From Verpa conica (lineage: Eukaryota > Ascomycota > Pezizomycetes > Pezizales > Morchellaceae): DNA of 64,000 nt. The DNA is taken from contig JAUFSD010000005.1 in the NCBI GenBank assembly GCA_033030425.1, positions 1,539,001 through 1,603,000 on the forward strand. Direction: 5' to 3'. A program made the translations under genes and the position numbers. The notes below the pieces were generated by a model. That model saw only the letters and a list, made by a program, of their open reading frames with translations. It was not told where the DNA came from and did no database searches. Numbering within the stretch: position 1 is the stretch's first letter; each line of letters starts with the position of its first letter. Below, piece by piece: positions 12,149 to 22,763 of this stretch.

Positions 12149-13815
12149 ATGCTCCCAGTACCTCTTTTTCAGCTTCAGTGTGGTTTGTTCAATCCTTTCC
12201 TTGGAGATGTAGATTTAGGTGGGGTAGATTACCTAGTGAGAGCTAACGTCATAGGTGGGGGTTTAATAAAGGCACAAACTCTTATGATTGGGGTAAGTAG
12301 ATACAAATTCCACAACCCTTGAAATATAAACGAACTTTATACTGACATTTAAAAGGCAAAATCGGGAATGATTCAGCCGCTGCCCGTTTCGCCGCTGCGA
12401 CCACGCAGTCTGGCTTCAAGATCGAAGAGACTAAACCATACGCTGAGGTACAAGTTCTATACAAGCACTACCCTACTTTGACGACACAAAATTAATGACT
12501 TTTGAAACAAACAGCTCTGGATGGGAACCCATCCTTCAAATCCTTCAAAAGACATAACAACTGGCCGTACTCTCCTCGACCTCGTCACAGAGAATAAAGC
12601 TCTCCTCTCCCCCGCCATCTCAGAAATCTATGGGGACAAACTCCCATTTCTTTTCAAAGTACTGTCGATCCAGAAGGCTCTCAGCATTCAGGCACACCCT
12701 GATAAGAAGCTTGCCGAGAAGCTGCATAAGCAGGATCCCAAGAACTACCCTGGTAAGCTAACCTTTGAGGATAAAGCTATCTAAGGGATTAAACTCGGTT
12801 TCCAATCCTAGCTGAACTTCAATTTTAACTGCCTTGACTTGAATTCCTTAAATTATCCTTGTATATATTACTTACTAAATCTCTATAATTAACTATAGAT
12901 GATAACCATAAACCCGAAATGGCAATCGCTGTCACTGCATTCGACGGATTTTGCGGTTTCCGCCCCCTCGCTGAAATTGCCTCATTCCTCAAAAATATCC
13001 AAGCTCTCCGCTCCCTCCTCACTAATGAAGTCTGCGACAAATTCACATCCACCGTCACCACCACCGATGACGTCACTTCCAACAAAGCCGCCCTAAAGGA
13101 TCTCTTCTCAGCACTTATGAACACCCCCGAGTCCCGCATTATTGAGCTCGCTCCTGAGCTGGTAGGTCAAGCCAATGAGCGTCCAGGAAGCTTTGGCGGA
13201 GAAGAATATGGTGGTCCTAAATTAGCCAAGCTCATTGTTCGTCTGAATGAACAATTCCCTAATGATATTGGACTATTCTGCGCATTTTTTCTCAACTACG
13301 TCGAGTTATCACCCGGCGAAGCAATCTTCCTCAAGGCCGATGACCCGCACGCATATCTCTCCGGTGATATAATCGAGTGCATGGCTGCCTCTGATAACGT
13401 CGTCCGTGCCGGATTCACCCCCAAGTTCAAAGACGTTCCTAACCTTGTGGACATGCTCACATACTCCTACGCCCCCATCTCTGAACAAAAGATGAAACCA
13501 CAACCATACACTGGAGGCTCAAACCACGCGGGTAAAGAGGTCACGAGCCTGTTGTATGATCCACCGATCGATGAGTTTAGTGTCATCAAGACGGAATTGA
13601 AGAATGGGCAAGATGAGACATTTGGTGCGATTGAAGGGCCGAGTATTGTAATTTGTACTAGTGGTGGGGGATCCATTTCCGTAGGGCCAAAGAAAGAAAA
13701 GGTAGAGAAGGGCCATGTGTATTTTGTGGGAGCGACGGCAAAAGTTGTTCTTACTGCGGAAGATGGCGGAGCGGAGCCGTTTACCACCTTTAGGGCTTTT
13801 ACAGAGGTGAAATAA
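12149..13815 (+). CDS. PMI40: Mannose-6-phosphate isomerase, type I
   Basis: Cytosolic zinc enzyme interconverting fructose-6-phosphate and mannose-6-phosphate, the entry step to GDP-mannose for glycoproteins and cell-wall mannans. Five exons, 12149-12182, 12272-12292, 12356-12447, 12515-12752 and 12899-13815, give 433 residues. The 21-nt second exon supplies GTNSYDWG and is needed for the frame. Visible motifs are [10 protein letters not shown] near the N-terminus, ELWMGTHP, the zinc-binding [15 protein letters not shown], the family signature [11 protein letters not shown] (split by the last intron), and [20 protein letters not shown] in the cupin domain. Length and motif order match fungal type I enzymes. 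Nothing appears missing. Confidence 0.95.
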
Positions 13816-14182
13816 GCCAGCAAATCCACCTATATAAAGTCGCGAATAATATTAGTGGAATATTAAAGAGCTTTCTATGAATAAATAATTGTCCTCTGGA
13901 TGAGACTACTTATCGTTGAGGGTCCAATATACCAACTACCACAGCTATACCTATCCTAACTGAGATATTTCAAAACATGCTTTCCTATACTGCCACCGCA
14001 ATGACTTTGGCGTCTGAGGTTGGAGAAGCGGCTAAGAATAAGAAATGCACTAGTACCCAATAAACAATTCTGGGGTCACCAAGACATCTTCAATTATGTA
14101 CCTCGCTTGTACTTACCTCAAGCGCCTACTATATATTTCTGATAAAAGTGGTGATGTAGTTGTTTCTTGGCACAGTTTGTAT

Positions 14183-14282
14183 GGTAGGATGGCCGAGTTG
14201 GTTATGGCGCCAGGTTAAGGTCTTACTTTAACATCAATTCCTGGTTCGGAAACGAGCGCGGGTTCAAGTCCCGCTTCTATCA
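14183..14282 (+). tRNA. tRNA-Leu(AAG) with an 18-nt intron
   Basis: Folds as a type II tRNA. The acceptor stem GGTAGGA pairs with TTCTATC (two G-T pairs). The D-stem is GCC/GGC, the anticodon stem CCAGG/CCTGG, and the long variable arm TTCG-GAAA-CGAG is typical of leucine tRNAs. The T-arm is GCGGG-TTCAAGT-CCCGC, and the discriminator base is A. The anticodon loop reads TTAAGG before an insert at about 14221-14238, placing AAG at 34-36 and the intron just after position 37, the canonical eukaryotic site. CCA is not encoded. The intron boundaries could shift by a base. Confidence 0.9.
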
Positions 14283-14290
14283 TAATTCAC

Positions 14291-14295
14291 TTTTT
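14291..14295 (+). terminator. RNA polymerase III terminator of the Leu tRNA
   Basis: A run of five T on the coding strand begins nine bases after the tRNA 3' end, as expected for pol III termination. Confidence 0.75.
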
Positions 14296-15270
14296 GATAC
14301 CGGAAAGGTAGGTTGCTCAATAGAGTGAGGGAGAAGATATTATGATAGTTTAGGAGCTTCTTGAGTTGGGATGCTTACCCTGGGGGGAATGGGTTGGCTA
14401 GTAGGTATCCTATAGGTTTAGGGGTATATAAAATACACTGTCTAAATGAACGCTTGAACAGGGTCCTAGATGGAATAATATGTCAGTAACGAGCTTGCGA
14501 GCGGTAGTCCCGCATTTAGCTGAGAAAAGACTACTTACACTTTGTAGCTAGGATTATAATCCCGTGTAAAGAATTGCCAGCCCCCAAAACCGTCACGAGT
14601 GACTATTCGTGACCGAGGTGACTTGAATGAATGAATCACAAATACATAAAGCCTCTCTGCTAAGGTATGGTCGATGTGAATTGTGAAGGCCAAGGTCTTA
14701 CATAAGAGTTGTCTAAGATTTTTAGTAGCTCGTATCGGTCGTGGAATAATTCTCCGCATAGCATAGCTTATATACTATATCATTGGGGAGGGCCGTTGTA
14801 AACGATGAGCTCCGCTCTTGGAATGGGCTGGCTGGATAGGATAGAAATGTAGTGGATTTCACATGTTTAGGTGAAGAGCAAAGGCTCTACCCAAAGTGGG
14901 CATATTAGTTGTCTATGCTTCCTTCACTTCTTGTAGTATTCTAGCCAGGAAGATACTTAATGAGTAGAGGTCTTACTCACACCATAGTTGTAGTTGCGTA
15001 CGAGATTATTATACCTAAATTGATGGAAGGTAATTTGCTTAATGAGTTAAATAAAAATTAGGGGAGAAACTCTCTTATGCACTGCAAATCACCCGATGTT
15101 CATTGTAAGAGCACCTATAGAAATAACCGTAAAACACCTTTTTTAGAGAGTATAGTATAAATTTACTTATCAGGGCAGGATATTATGTAATGTTCCAAGT
15201 TTTCCTTAGTGAGAGATTAAGATACTACGATCCATCAAGGGAACAAGGAGAGAGGGTAACAGATGCAGAA
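14296..15270. other. Intergenic, no supported gene
   Basis: AT-rich sequence downstream of the tRNA. I find no coding frame with family features and no further RNA gene. It ends at the transporter-derived pseudogene fragment. Confidence 0.35.
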
Positions 15271-15274
15271 CCTT

Positions 15275-15545
15275 GATAGAGAACCAAGAAAAATCCCTCT
15301 AAATTAAGCCCAGACAGAGAACCAAATACCAAAAGTATATCCACCTCGAGCGCTGCTGTAATAGGCACCCTAAAGCTGATAATCCCGGTACCAAGCAAAT
15401 TTATGACCTACAGCTGACTAGGCCCTAGTAAGAAATTTTAGCTGCAATTATTTAGGGTAGATGACTGACCTCTGAAACTGATCTAATAGCCTTTAATGAC
15501 AAATTATTCGATGCTACTATCAAGGGTAGATGACGGATCCAATAG
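15275..15545 (-). pseudogene. Decayed fragment of an MFS sugar transporter paralogue
   Basis: Read on the minus strand, the fragment contains a segment translating as INLLGTGIISFRVPITAAL followed by hydrophobic residues. This closely parallels ANWLGTGIISFAVPVVSAA in transmembrane segments 11-12 of the intact transporter at 17645-19538. Upstream, residues resembling MVASKNVSPKAVGS are recognisable but carry in-frame stops, and a roughly 50-base insertion or duplication interrupts the region (GGGTAGATGAC occurs twice, at about 15457 and 15523). No splice pattern restores a frame. It is on the same strand as, and about 2 kb from, the intact gene, consistent with a diverged tandem copy. The extent is approximate. 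Confidence 0.7.
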
Positions 15546-15612
15546 CTTTATTTGGATTGTTTTTATTGCTAACATCCATAGCAGGGTGGCTAAGGCAGAC
15601 CAATGAAACAAC

Positions 15613-15903
15613 GAGCTCTACTTACTGTGGAGACACCGTGACTGCTTTTCTTCCTGCTAATCCCTTCGATGACGCAAAACCTTCACTTTAATATCAAGAC
15701 GATAACACACTGATAAACACAGCCTTTTTCTCTGATCAGGTCGGAGTCACCATCTTTGGCTGTCGATGTTCTCAGGGTGGCTACCAGTGTATGACGGGTG
15801 ATGATTGATGACTAGTCTAATCTGCTCCTCCAGCTAACTATAGATATCTATCTACAACCCTAACTCTTGTTGTCACGGTGTCTCCACATTACTTAAAGAG
15901 CGG
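15613..15903. mobile_element. Short inverted-repeat (MITE-like) element
   Basis: A perfect 17-bp inverted repeat at 15626-15642 and 15872-15888 (GTGGAGACACCGTGAC and its complement) bounds about 230 bp of non-coding sequence. Similarity continues outward imperfectly through GCTCT/AGAGC on both sides. TACTTA occurs just outside each perfect arm, which could be a target-site duplication. There is no transposase frame, so it would be non-autonomous. Element limits are inferred. Confidence 0.45.
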
Positions 15904-16029
15904 ATCTAAGGTCGGGTATTTAATTTAACTAAATCATAGAACTCATAATATCAACACGACATATCACTCGTATTACACGTCATCACATCGTGCTAGATCC
16001 TTAATTAGGCTCTGATTTGTGACAAAAAA

Positions 16030-16039
16030 TATATATAAG
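16030..16039 (+). promoter_or_regulatory. TATA box upstream of a candidate micro-gene
   Basis: TATATATAAG lies about 105 bases before the ATG at 16144. The intervening sequence is CA-rich (CAAACACACGCACACAACAG), typical of fungal leaders. Confidence 0.45.
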
Positions 16040-16143
16040 AAACCAATATCCCCCGCCCCTCCAAAAAATAAAACGCCCCTAGCCGACACTCTCCAGTTCA
16101 AACACAGTTCAAACACACGCACACAACAGACTCAATATTCAAA

Positions 16144-16323
16144 ATGGTTCTTACGATGGTGATGGTATGCTCCTAAGTCTCGTAATTCTCGTAGCTATGA
16201 AAGCTGAAATTTTTTTAGTTGGGTATACTCGGCGTACTTTACCCGGTTGTGGGTACCATTGTAGGCATTGGTCTTCAAGATGATTTTCGCTCTCGGGATG
16301 GACTTGATGGGATACAGACGTGA
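16144..16323 (+). CDS. Candidate spliced micro-gene for a 41-residue hydrophobic peptide
   Basis: Two exons, 16144-16164 and 16219-16323, flank a 54-nt intron with donor GTATGC and a T-rich acceptor tract ending TTTTTTTAG. The product has a single hydrophobic stretch (LGILGVLYPVVGTIVGIG, residues 8-25) followed by a charged tail (DDFRSRDG), so it could be a one-pass membrane micropeptide or a signal-anchor. The start context TCAAAATGG, a CA-rich leader and an upstream TATA box all support expression. I recognise no family. It lies between two inverted-repeat elements, so it may also be a remnant. A later splice could extend the C-terminus. Confidence 0.4.
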
Positions 16324-16908
16324 TGTATTTCCCACGCTGGAGCGAAAATTAAATTATAGAAGGTGATAAATACCTGAGTTTATGGCTATCTGATATATTT
16401 TATGTATGATTATTAACTTACGCAATATATATATAAGGTTGTGTTCTTGTTAACCATGTACCCTCAACACAATTTCTATTTATAACGAAAAAAATCATAA
16501 GGCTTCAAAAAACATTGAAGGTTTAAGGACCGAACACCCTACTAGTTTAATAGTTCATAGTTTCGCTTCTCTAGTTGGTTGAGTACATAGCCAGAAGGCT
16601 GCATTTACTTACTAATATAAATCAAGGGAGGAGGGGAAGAAATCTAGTTAGTCGAGTGACCCTAATCCTTATAGGTGACACGGGAAGAGAGTGTTCAAGC
16701 TGCCTCTTTTAAGATGCTCTCCTATGTATATTTAACACAGTACCGGTGTTCTTAATTCAATCATATGGCCTGGAAATAGATCTCCGAGAGAGCAAACTTT
16801 GGCTCATTCCCCGTAGGCAGGGTTAGACTTTACCACCCCAGCAATTTGATGAGGATTAATGAACTTCCAACGTAGCTACATATATATATTCTAACCCATT
16901 CAGGGTAC

Positions 16909-17347
16909 GTACAGTCACTAGCAAGAAGTCTTCGTGATCGGGGTAATACACACAAAAAGTACCCGATTTTCAGCCAATAACACCACAATTATTCTTAATT
17001 ATAAAGCCATAATAAAATTCTTGAATATCTAGAGATACTAGTTCTAAATTCCCAACCTTATAGGGGGTATTTCTGGGGAGGAATAAAATATTCTGTGTGG
17101 AAAGCCTGTTGCTATGCAAGATTTGCTTGGGACCTAGAGGTATTCTTACAACCAAAATATTCTAGACTTCCTAGGGCCCTAGAATAGCAATCAAAAAACC
17201 GAAAAAAAACCCTTTAACATGCTCTTTATCTTCTCCTAAAATTATCCTAAGAGAAAAGTTCTGTTGTGGCTATGTGATAAGGGCTCCAAGTCGGTTATTT
17301 TTGGTGTGTTGTATACGATCACGAAGACTTCTTGCTAGTGACTGTAC
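16909..17347. mobile_element. Inverted-repeat element with perfect 32-bp arms
   Basis: The arms 16909-16940 and 17316-17347 are exact reverse complements over 32 bases (left arm begins GTACAGTCACTAGCAAGAAG). They enclose about 375 bp of AT-rich sequence with no convincing protein. A further weaker match, CAGGGTAC at 16901-16908 against GTACCCTG at about 17411-17418, suggests a nested or larger element. Perfect arm identity implies recent origin or conservation. No transposase is visible; a MITE or solo foldback element is the simplest reading. Confidence 0.55.
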
Positions 17348-17644
17348 CCCATATGGGCCAGATATAAATTGATTTTACACTACCCCAAATGAATTACCCG
17401 TTGGAAGAATGTACCCTGAACAGGCTAGAAAAAGCAGTCTATTGAGGAGGGATATGTCCCCAACAGACCAAGGTATGTGCCTCTGAGACGGTACCGTAAA
17501 GGCTTATATGAACCACTTAGGGATAGGTTTAATAAGATATAATTTTGTTTTAAAGCTTTAAAGCTTGGCTCAGTAGAAGCCATCAACTACTTTTATTGGG
17601 ATACATGTACTTTGCGGGACAAGGGGACCCAGGAGGGACAGAAA

Positions 17645-19538
17645 CTAGGGGAGAAAGAAATAAGCCCAAGTAAAGAAGATTGCCCCAAGACCAGCAAATC
17701 CGAAAAATAGGCTTCCCATACCAATGGCTGCCGAAACGACAGGCACTGCGAAACTAATAATACCTGTCCCCAACCAGTTTGCGACGAGGGCAACTGACTG
17801 AGCTGATCCAACAGCTTTGGGCGACACGTTTTTCGATGCCACCATCCATGGTAGAGGCCCAAGCCCCACAGAGAATGAACCAACAAAGAAAAAGATGCCA
17901 AGCGCAGACATGATTGGAACCCCAAAGGAGATACCTCCCCCTAAGACAGCAGCAAAAAACGTCATACCTCCAATGGAAAGCATGAGAAGGTATTTATGCG
18001 CAATTCTGTCGAAAAGTGTGGAGGCCGCTAACGTAATAACGAGGTTAATCCCGGATATACCGGCGTTCAATACACCCGCATATGCGGGGAGCATATCACG
18101 GAGGATCGCAACACCGTACATGACAACCGCGTTGATACCTTACACGTCTAAGCATTAGAGCTAGTACAGGAACAAAAGTGGAGGAAGGTTGAGTCATTCA
18201 GATGAGCATGGGAGGAGGGGAAGGAGAGGCATAGGCTTAAATAAGATGGATGATAGGGATTTATGACTTACCAGTGAACTGCTGGGCTATCATTATGATG
18301 GATACGAGGAGAAACGAGACCCTATGCTCTTTTTTGGTAATAAAATCGAGCATTCCTACCGAACTGGATGTGGTCCTCGGAAGAAGAGGTTCTTCTTCTA
18401 CCCCAGTTTCTATCAACAAATTAGCTGTATGCTCGAAACAAAATAGAAAAAGGATTAATTGGCTATTGTCAAATAAACATACCTGCCGCAGACGTAGTTC
18501 CCTGAGTATCGTAGGAAGCCAACTCATCCTCAACATCGACAGTTCCGCGGATCATTACGAGCGCCTTCCTCGCAGCCTCTCTATCACCATTCTGATAGAG
18601 ATACTGGGGAGACTCTGGGATCCCAACAAGCAAGACTGCCTGTATAGCACCAAGAGCTGCTCCAACCAGCAAAACAACTCTCCAAAGTTCCTGCTTATCT
18701 ATAATTATAGATTAAAGTTAGGATTATAATATAGTTATACGAAGTAGAGAAGACAATGAAAGTAGGTTAGAGACTTACTGCAAAAGATTCCTAGAATCTG
18801 GGTTCCGAGGATTCCCACGTTGATCGTCACTTGGGTCACCGCTCCGCTATAATAGATTATTAGAAATAACCTAAGGGAAAAGGGCAAGATTACAACTTAC
18901 TACTTTCCTTTCGCGGAGATAGGTGCAAGGTCGTACACAAAGAGAGGCACGATAACTGCCGCCCCTCCTGCAGCCAAACCAGAAACAAGACGCCCAAATG
19001 CTAGCATGGAGACATTTTGGGCGGCTCCTTTAGTCAAACCTCCGATGAGGTAGAGGATTGCGCTTATTATAAGCGTCTTCTTCCGGCCAATAGCCTCGAC
19101 GAGTGGACTAGCTAGCAAAGCCCCAAAAAGGCCACCAACAGCGAAGATACTTCCACAAATTCCTAAAAAATATAATCATATTAGCTACTGTTTAACGGGT
19201 GTACTTTGCAAGCCAATGAAAACGACAAAACTAATAAGAAAATAGAGGAAAGCAAGGACAAAAGTGGCTACGGGAAATCAGGGGAATAGAATATAGTAGA
19301 AATGATTAATGATAAAAGATGTGATTGATTAATCCTTACCAACTTGAGTATCGGTGAGGCCAAGCCCCTTACGAATAGCTTCTTCAGGAGCGTTGAGTTC
19401 GGCCTAAAGTAGCAAATATAGCAGATTAGCAACAAGCATATCTTATGAGCAGCAGTGATAACTTACAAGGTTCCAACCGAACTGGATGGTGCCGATTGCC
19501 AAGACGGCGACACTGATCAGGAGCTTTGTATTCGCCAT
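17645..19538 (-). CDS. MFS sugar transporter (Vps73 / vacuolar hexose-transporter-like), C-terminally shortened
   Basis: Major-facilitator sugar porter with about 12 membrane segments. Seven exons on the minus strand, 19467-19538, 19340-19403, 18901-19162, 18779-18846, 18483-18698, 18272-18424 and 17645-18138, join in phase to 442 residues. Sugar-porter landmarks are visible: IGTIQFGWNL then AELNAPEEA in the first loop, SPLVEAIGRKK in loop 2-3, FGRLVSGLAAGGA, ESPQYLYQNGDREAARKAL, IAQQFTGINAV and GPLPWM. The opening and the AELNAPE loop resemble the Vps73-like group. The usual terminal PETKG motif and tail are absent: the frame stops right after YFFLP, where that motif should start. This may be a lineage-specific or inactivating truncation. 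Substrate unproven. Confidence 0.85.
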
Positions 19539-20287
19539 CTGATGAGGAAGAAAGGCAGTGGTGGAAAGAACAGATGAGGAACTGAAAGAGAAAAGTAGTA
19601 CCAGAGAGAGATCTCGTTCACGATGCTTTGTACTTGAGGGTACAAGGCGTAGTGAAAGAGAAGATGATGATGGAGGAAAGGAGGAGAGAGGAGAGAGTGG
19701 GTGTATAGATAAGAAAAATAAGCCTGAGGTTAGTTGTGTGCGTGCTCTATAATCGGTACCTGCACCGGGCCTAACTCACGCGTGAATGCTGTTGGCTACG
19801 GCAAGGAGATGAGCGACGCGGCAGCAATACAATATCAATGCTATCCCGATCATACGGAGAAAAGCTCTACCGAGCCGAAAGGCTGCAGGCAACCCAACAC
19901 AACGGACGCCCAGTACACGGAATCAGTGTTACACAGGATGGATCCTCCATAACAACCGCCACACTTCCGCGGCTCTGCGGCCGATTTCCCCGGGTGGAAT
20001 TAAGGCTGATTGAGCAGCATAGGTATTCAATTGCTCCCGTTTGTTAACCCCACGGCTCTATCCTAGACTCTAACCTGAGAAACCCGCCTCACACGTTAAG
20101 GCACGTTTACGGGGCACGACTGGTTTGTGGATTTCCCGTTGACGACAGGGAGCTTAACGACAAGGATGATCGCGGTGTGAGTCCAGTTTACAGACCACCA
20201 CCACCTCTTCCTCCATCACTTCCGCCACCTCCGCTGCCACCATACAACTCCGGTCAAACGATATAAAGGAGCCGCAGTGAATAAGCT
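19539..20287. promoter_or_regulatory. Divergent promoter region of the MFS transporter and CDK8 genes
   Basis: About 750 bp separates the two start codons. The transporter-proximal part is purine-rich on the plus strand (CT-rich leader in the sense direction). Near 20195-20240 a CCA/CCT-rich tract could encode a proline-rich peptide, but an in-frame TAA just before 20288 separates it from the kinase. No certain TATA box. Confidence 0.4.
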
Positions 20288-21771
20288 ATGCCTCCCTATA
20301 GAAGTAAAGTTCGGCTTCTTGACCGCTATCAGATCGTCGGGTTTATCTCTAGCGGTACGTATGGTAGGGTATACAAGGCAAAGAGCAAGCTCCCGGGGAA
20401 CACGAAAGAGTTTGCCATCAAGAAGTGAGATCCCTCTCTTTCTTTGTGTAATTCCTAGGTCTATATGGATATTTTTTAACTTATACGGGTTGCACATAAT
20501 AGATTTAAACCAGACAAGGAGGGTGAAATCATACAATACACAGGAATATCACAATCGGCATGTAGAGAGATGGCTGTGAGTAAACTCACCCCCTGACCTT
20601 TGGACGACTTGAAACTAATCTGGTACTAGCTTTGCAGTGAGTTGAGCCACGAGAACATAATCCATCTACATGAAATCATTCTGGAAGATAAATGCATATA
20701 CATGGTTTTTGAATATGCTGAACACGATCTTTTAGTACTGTTCCCTAGCCAGCATATATCTCGATTTTGCTAACCGTCTGCAGCAAATAGTTCACTTTCA
20801 TTCTCACCCTGAACGCCGCCATATACCGGAAGCCACTGTAAAATCTGTTCTCTGGCAATTACTTAATGGCGTGTCCTATTTACACCAAAATTGGGTCCTA
20901 CATCGTGACCTCAAACCAGCCAACATAATGGTAACCGCAGCAGGCGAGGTTAAGATCGGAGATTTAGGGTTAGCAAGATTATTTTGGAAACCCCTACAGA
21001 GCCTGTATACCGGCGACAAGGTGGTTGTAACCATATGGTACAGAGCTCCTGAGCTCCTGCTTGGCAGTAAACATTATACTGCAGCAATAGACCTCTGGGC
21101 AGTAGGCTGCATCTTTGCAGAACTTCTAGCATTACGGCCAATATTCAAGGGTGAAGAAGCAAAAATGGAAAAGAAGAGCACCGTGCCATTCCAAAGGAAC
21201 CAGATGCAGAAGATTATTGAAATACTCGGAACACCTACTAGTAAGTTATATTCTTATATTTTTCACTGAAGTATTGGTTTCTTGGAAGGGTACAAGCTGA
21301 GCAATCAAAATTTTCATAGAAGAAAGATGGCCAGGCGTGGTACAACAACCTGAGTACAACCAACTCCAAGCCTTTAAACAATATCCGAATAATCTAGAAG
21401 CCTGGTACCATCAAATCGGTGCCACAAATGCCTTAGGGTTTCAGTTACTTTCGGGATTATTGAATTATGATCCCACGCAGCGGTTAACTGCCCAATCAGC
21501 GCTAGAGCACCCGTATTTCACCGAAGGTGCCAAACTGACCTTGAAGTATAGCATTCTCCCTTCCCAACCGTCAGCTAAACCAATGCGGTTCGAATTTAAT
21601 ACAAGGATTATAACTCATATTTAAAGTAGTGCATTCGATGGCCAGGCCTTTGAGTATCCTCATCGCAGAGTGAGTCAAGACGACAATGATATATCATTAC
21701 CTGGGACAAAGAGGAGCGGATTGCCGGACGATTCGCTAGGGGGCTCTAGGAAGAGGCTTAAGGAAGGCTAA
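20288..21771 (+). CDS. SSN3: Cyclin-dependent kinase 8 (Mediator kinase module)
   Basis: Catalytic subunit of the Mediator CDK8 module, partnering cyclin C to phosphorylate RNA polymerase II machinery and transcription factors in the nucleus. Six exons, 20288-20424, 20503-20575, 20630-20734, 20784-21240, 21320-21545 and 21627-21771, give 380 residues. The glycine loop is [10 protein letters not shown]; the catalytic Lys is about residue 45. [15 protein letters not shown] and the cyclin-contact helix SQSACRE are diagnostic of CDK8. [11 protein letters not shown] places the catalytic Asp at about 147. DLG replaces DFG (165-167), as in fungal CDK8, followed by YRAPELLLG. The C-terminus [12 protein letters not shown] and a basic KRLKEG tail are also typical. 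Many relatives have a longer N-terminal extension; here an in-frame stop precedes the ATG, so either it is absent or a separate 5' exon exists. Confidence 0.93.
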
Positions 21772-22763
21772 GTAAGTTATATACACGAGGAAACGATTAT
21801 GACAAATTTTTTACATCTAGTTTACAAGTACAATTCCTTAGTTCAAGCATAATATTTGTGTGGCTTTTCATGCTTCTAGGCAATAATAACTACCTAGCTT
21901 AGTTTACTAGGTTTCGAGAAACTGTAGAAAAAATGTATAGCAAAAACTCCATGGCTAGAAACCAGTAGATCTTACCAGCCAGTATTCCAACCTACTATTC
22001 TATAGCATAGATTTTTATGTCAGGGACTTGAAACTAAATAGAGTAGTAAATTAAGCATCGTTACCTGACAGCCTAAATAGTAACCAAACACCACCCCGAT
22101 GAAGACACAAACATAAGCCGAATAGCAGGGAAACACCTAAATCCAGTTCAGTGGCCAAAATCGCTGACATGTGGCGGAGCTGAGTGGTGACGAGGCGGTC
22201 ACGTGAGCAAAGGCTTAATCTAAGACGATTATTCCTTGAATGAAGTAAGGATAATAGCCCTTCTAGTTCTTGATTTAACCAGTAGGCTACATGTAGGCCC
22301 CCTTCAGTCCCAGTTATACCACCTAGGCAGGAACGAAAACCACAATACTGTTATCTTTTAAGCTCCAAACATACTCTACTACTGGGTAGTATACTCTTGT
22401 AATTTAGAGCTTTAGAGTAGTTATATTATATATTACAATAGGGTCTTTGTAGAGTTTGGTTACGACCTATAAAACAGGGTTAGGGCCAGAATAGTACAGG
22501 TCGATCCCAGGCCCGTCTAGGATGGTGAAAGATCGGACGTGACGAGCAGCCATCTCGCTTACCACATCTCCCTGATGACTTGCCGAAAGAGCGTTCGATG
22601 ACATATGACAGCATCCAGATCACCGAGCTCGGAACTGGCTAGTTTATTCATCCGAACCCTTCCAGTATTTCTACTCCTTTGAAACCCTTCCTCACATATC
22701 TTCTCCTAACTTTCACCATCCATCTTCTCCTTGATAATTCACTCACTATCTACATACATTAAA
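21772..22763. other. Intergenic region and promoter of the glutathione peroxidase gene
   Basis: No gene seen. The 100 bp before 22764 are pyrimidine-rich (CTTCTCCTTGATAATTCACTCACTATC), which fits a fungal leader. No stress-element call is made. Confidence 0.35.

Noticed and set aside
20195..20287. Possible proline-rich N-terminal exon of the CDK8 gene
   Set aside because: The CCA/CCT-rich frame ends at a stop before 20288, and the in-frame codon just upstream of the kinase ATG is TAA; no splice donor makes the join.
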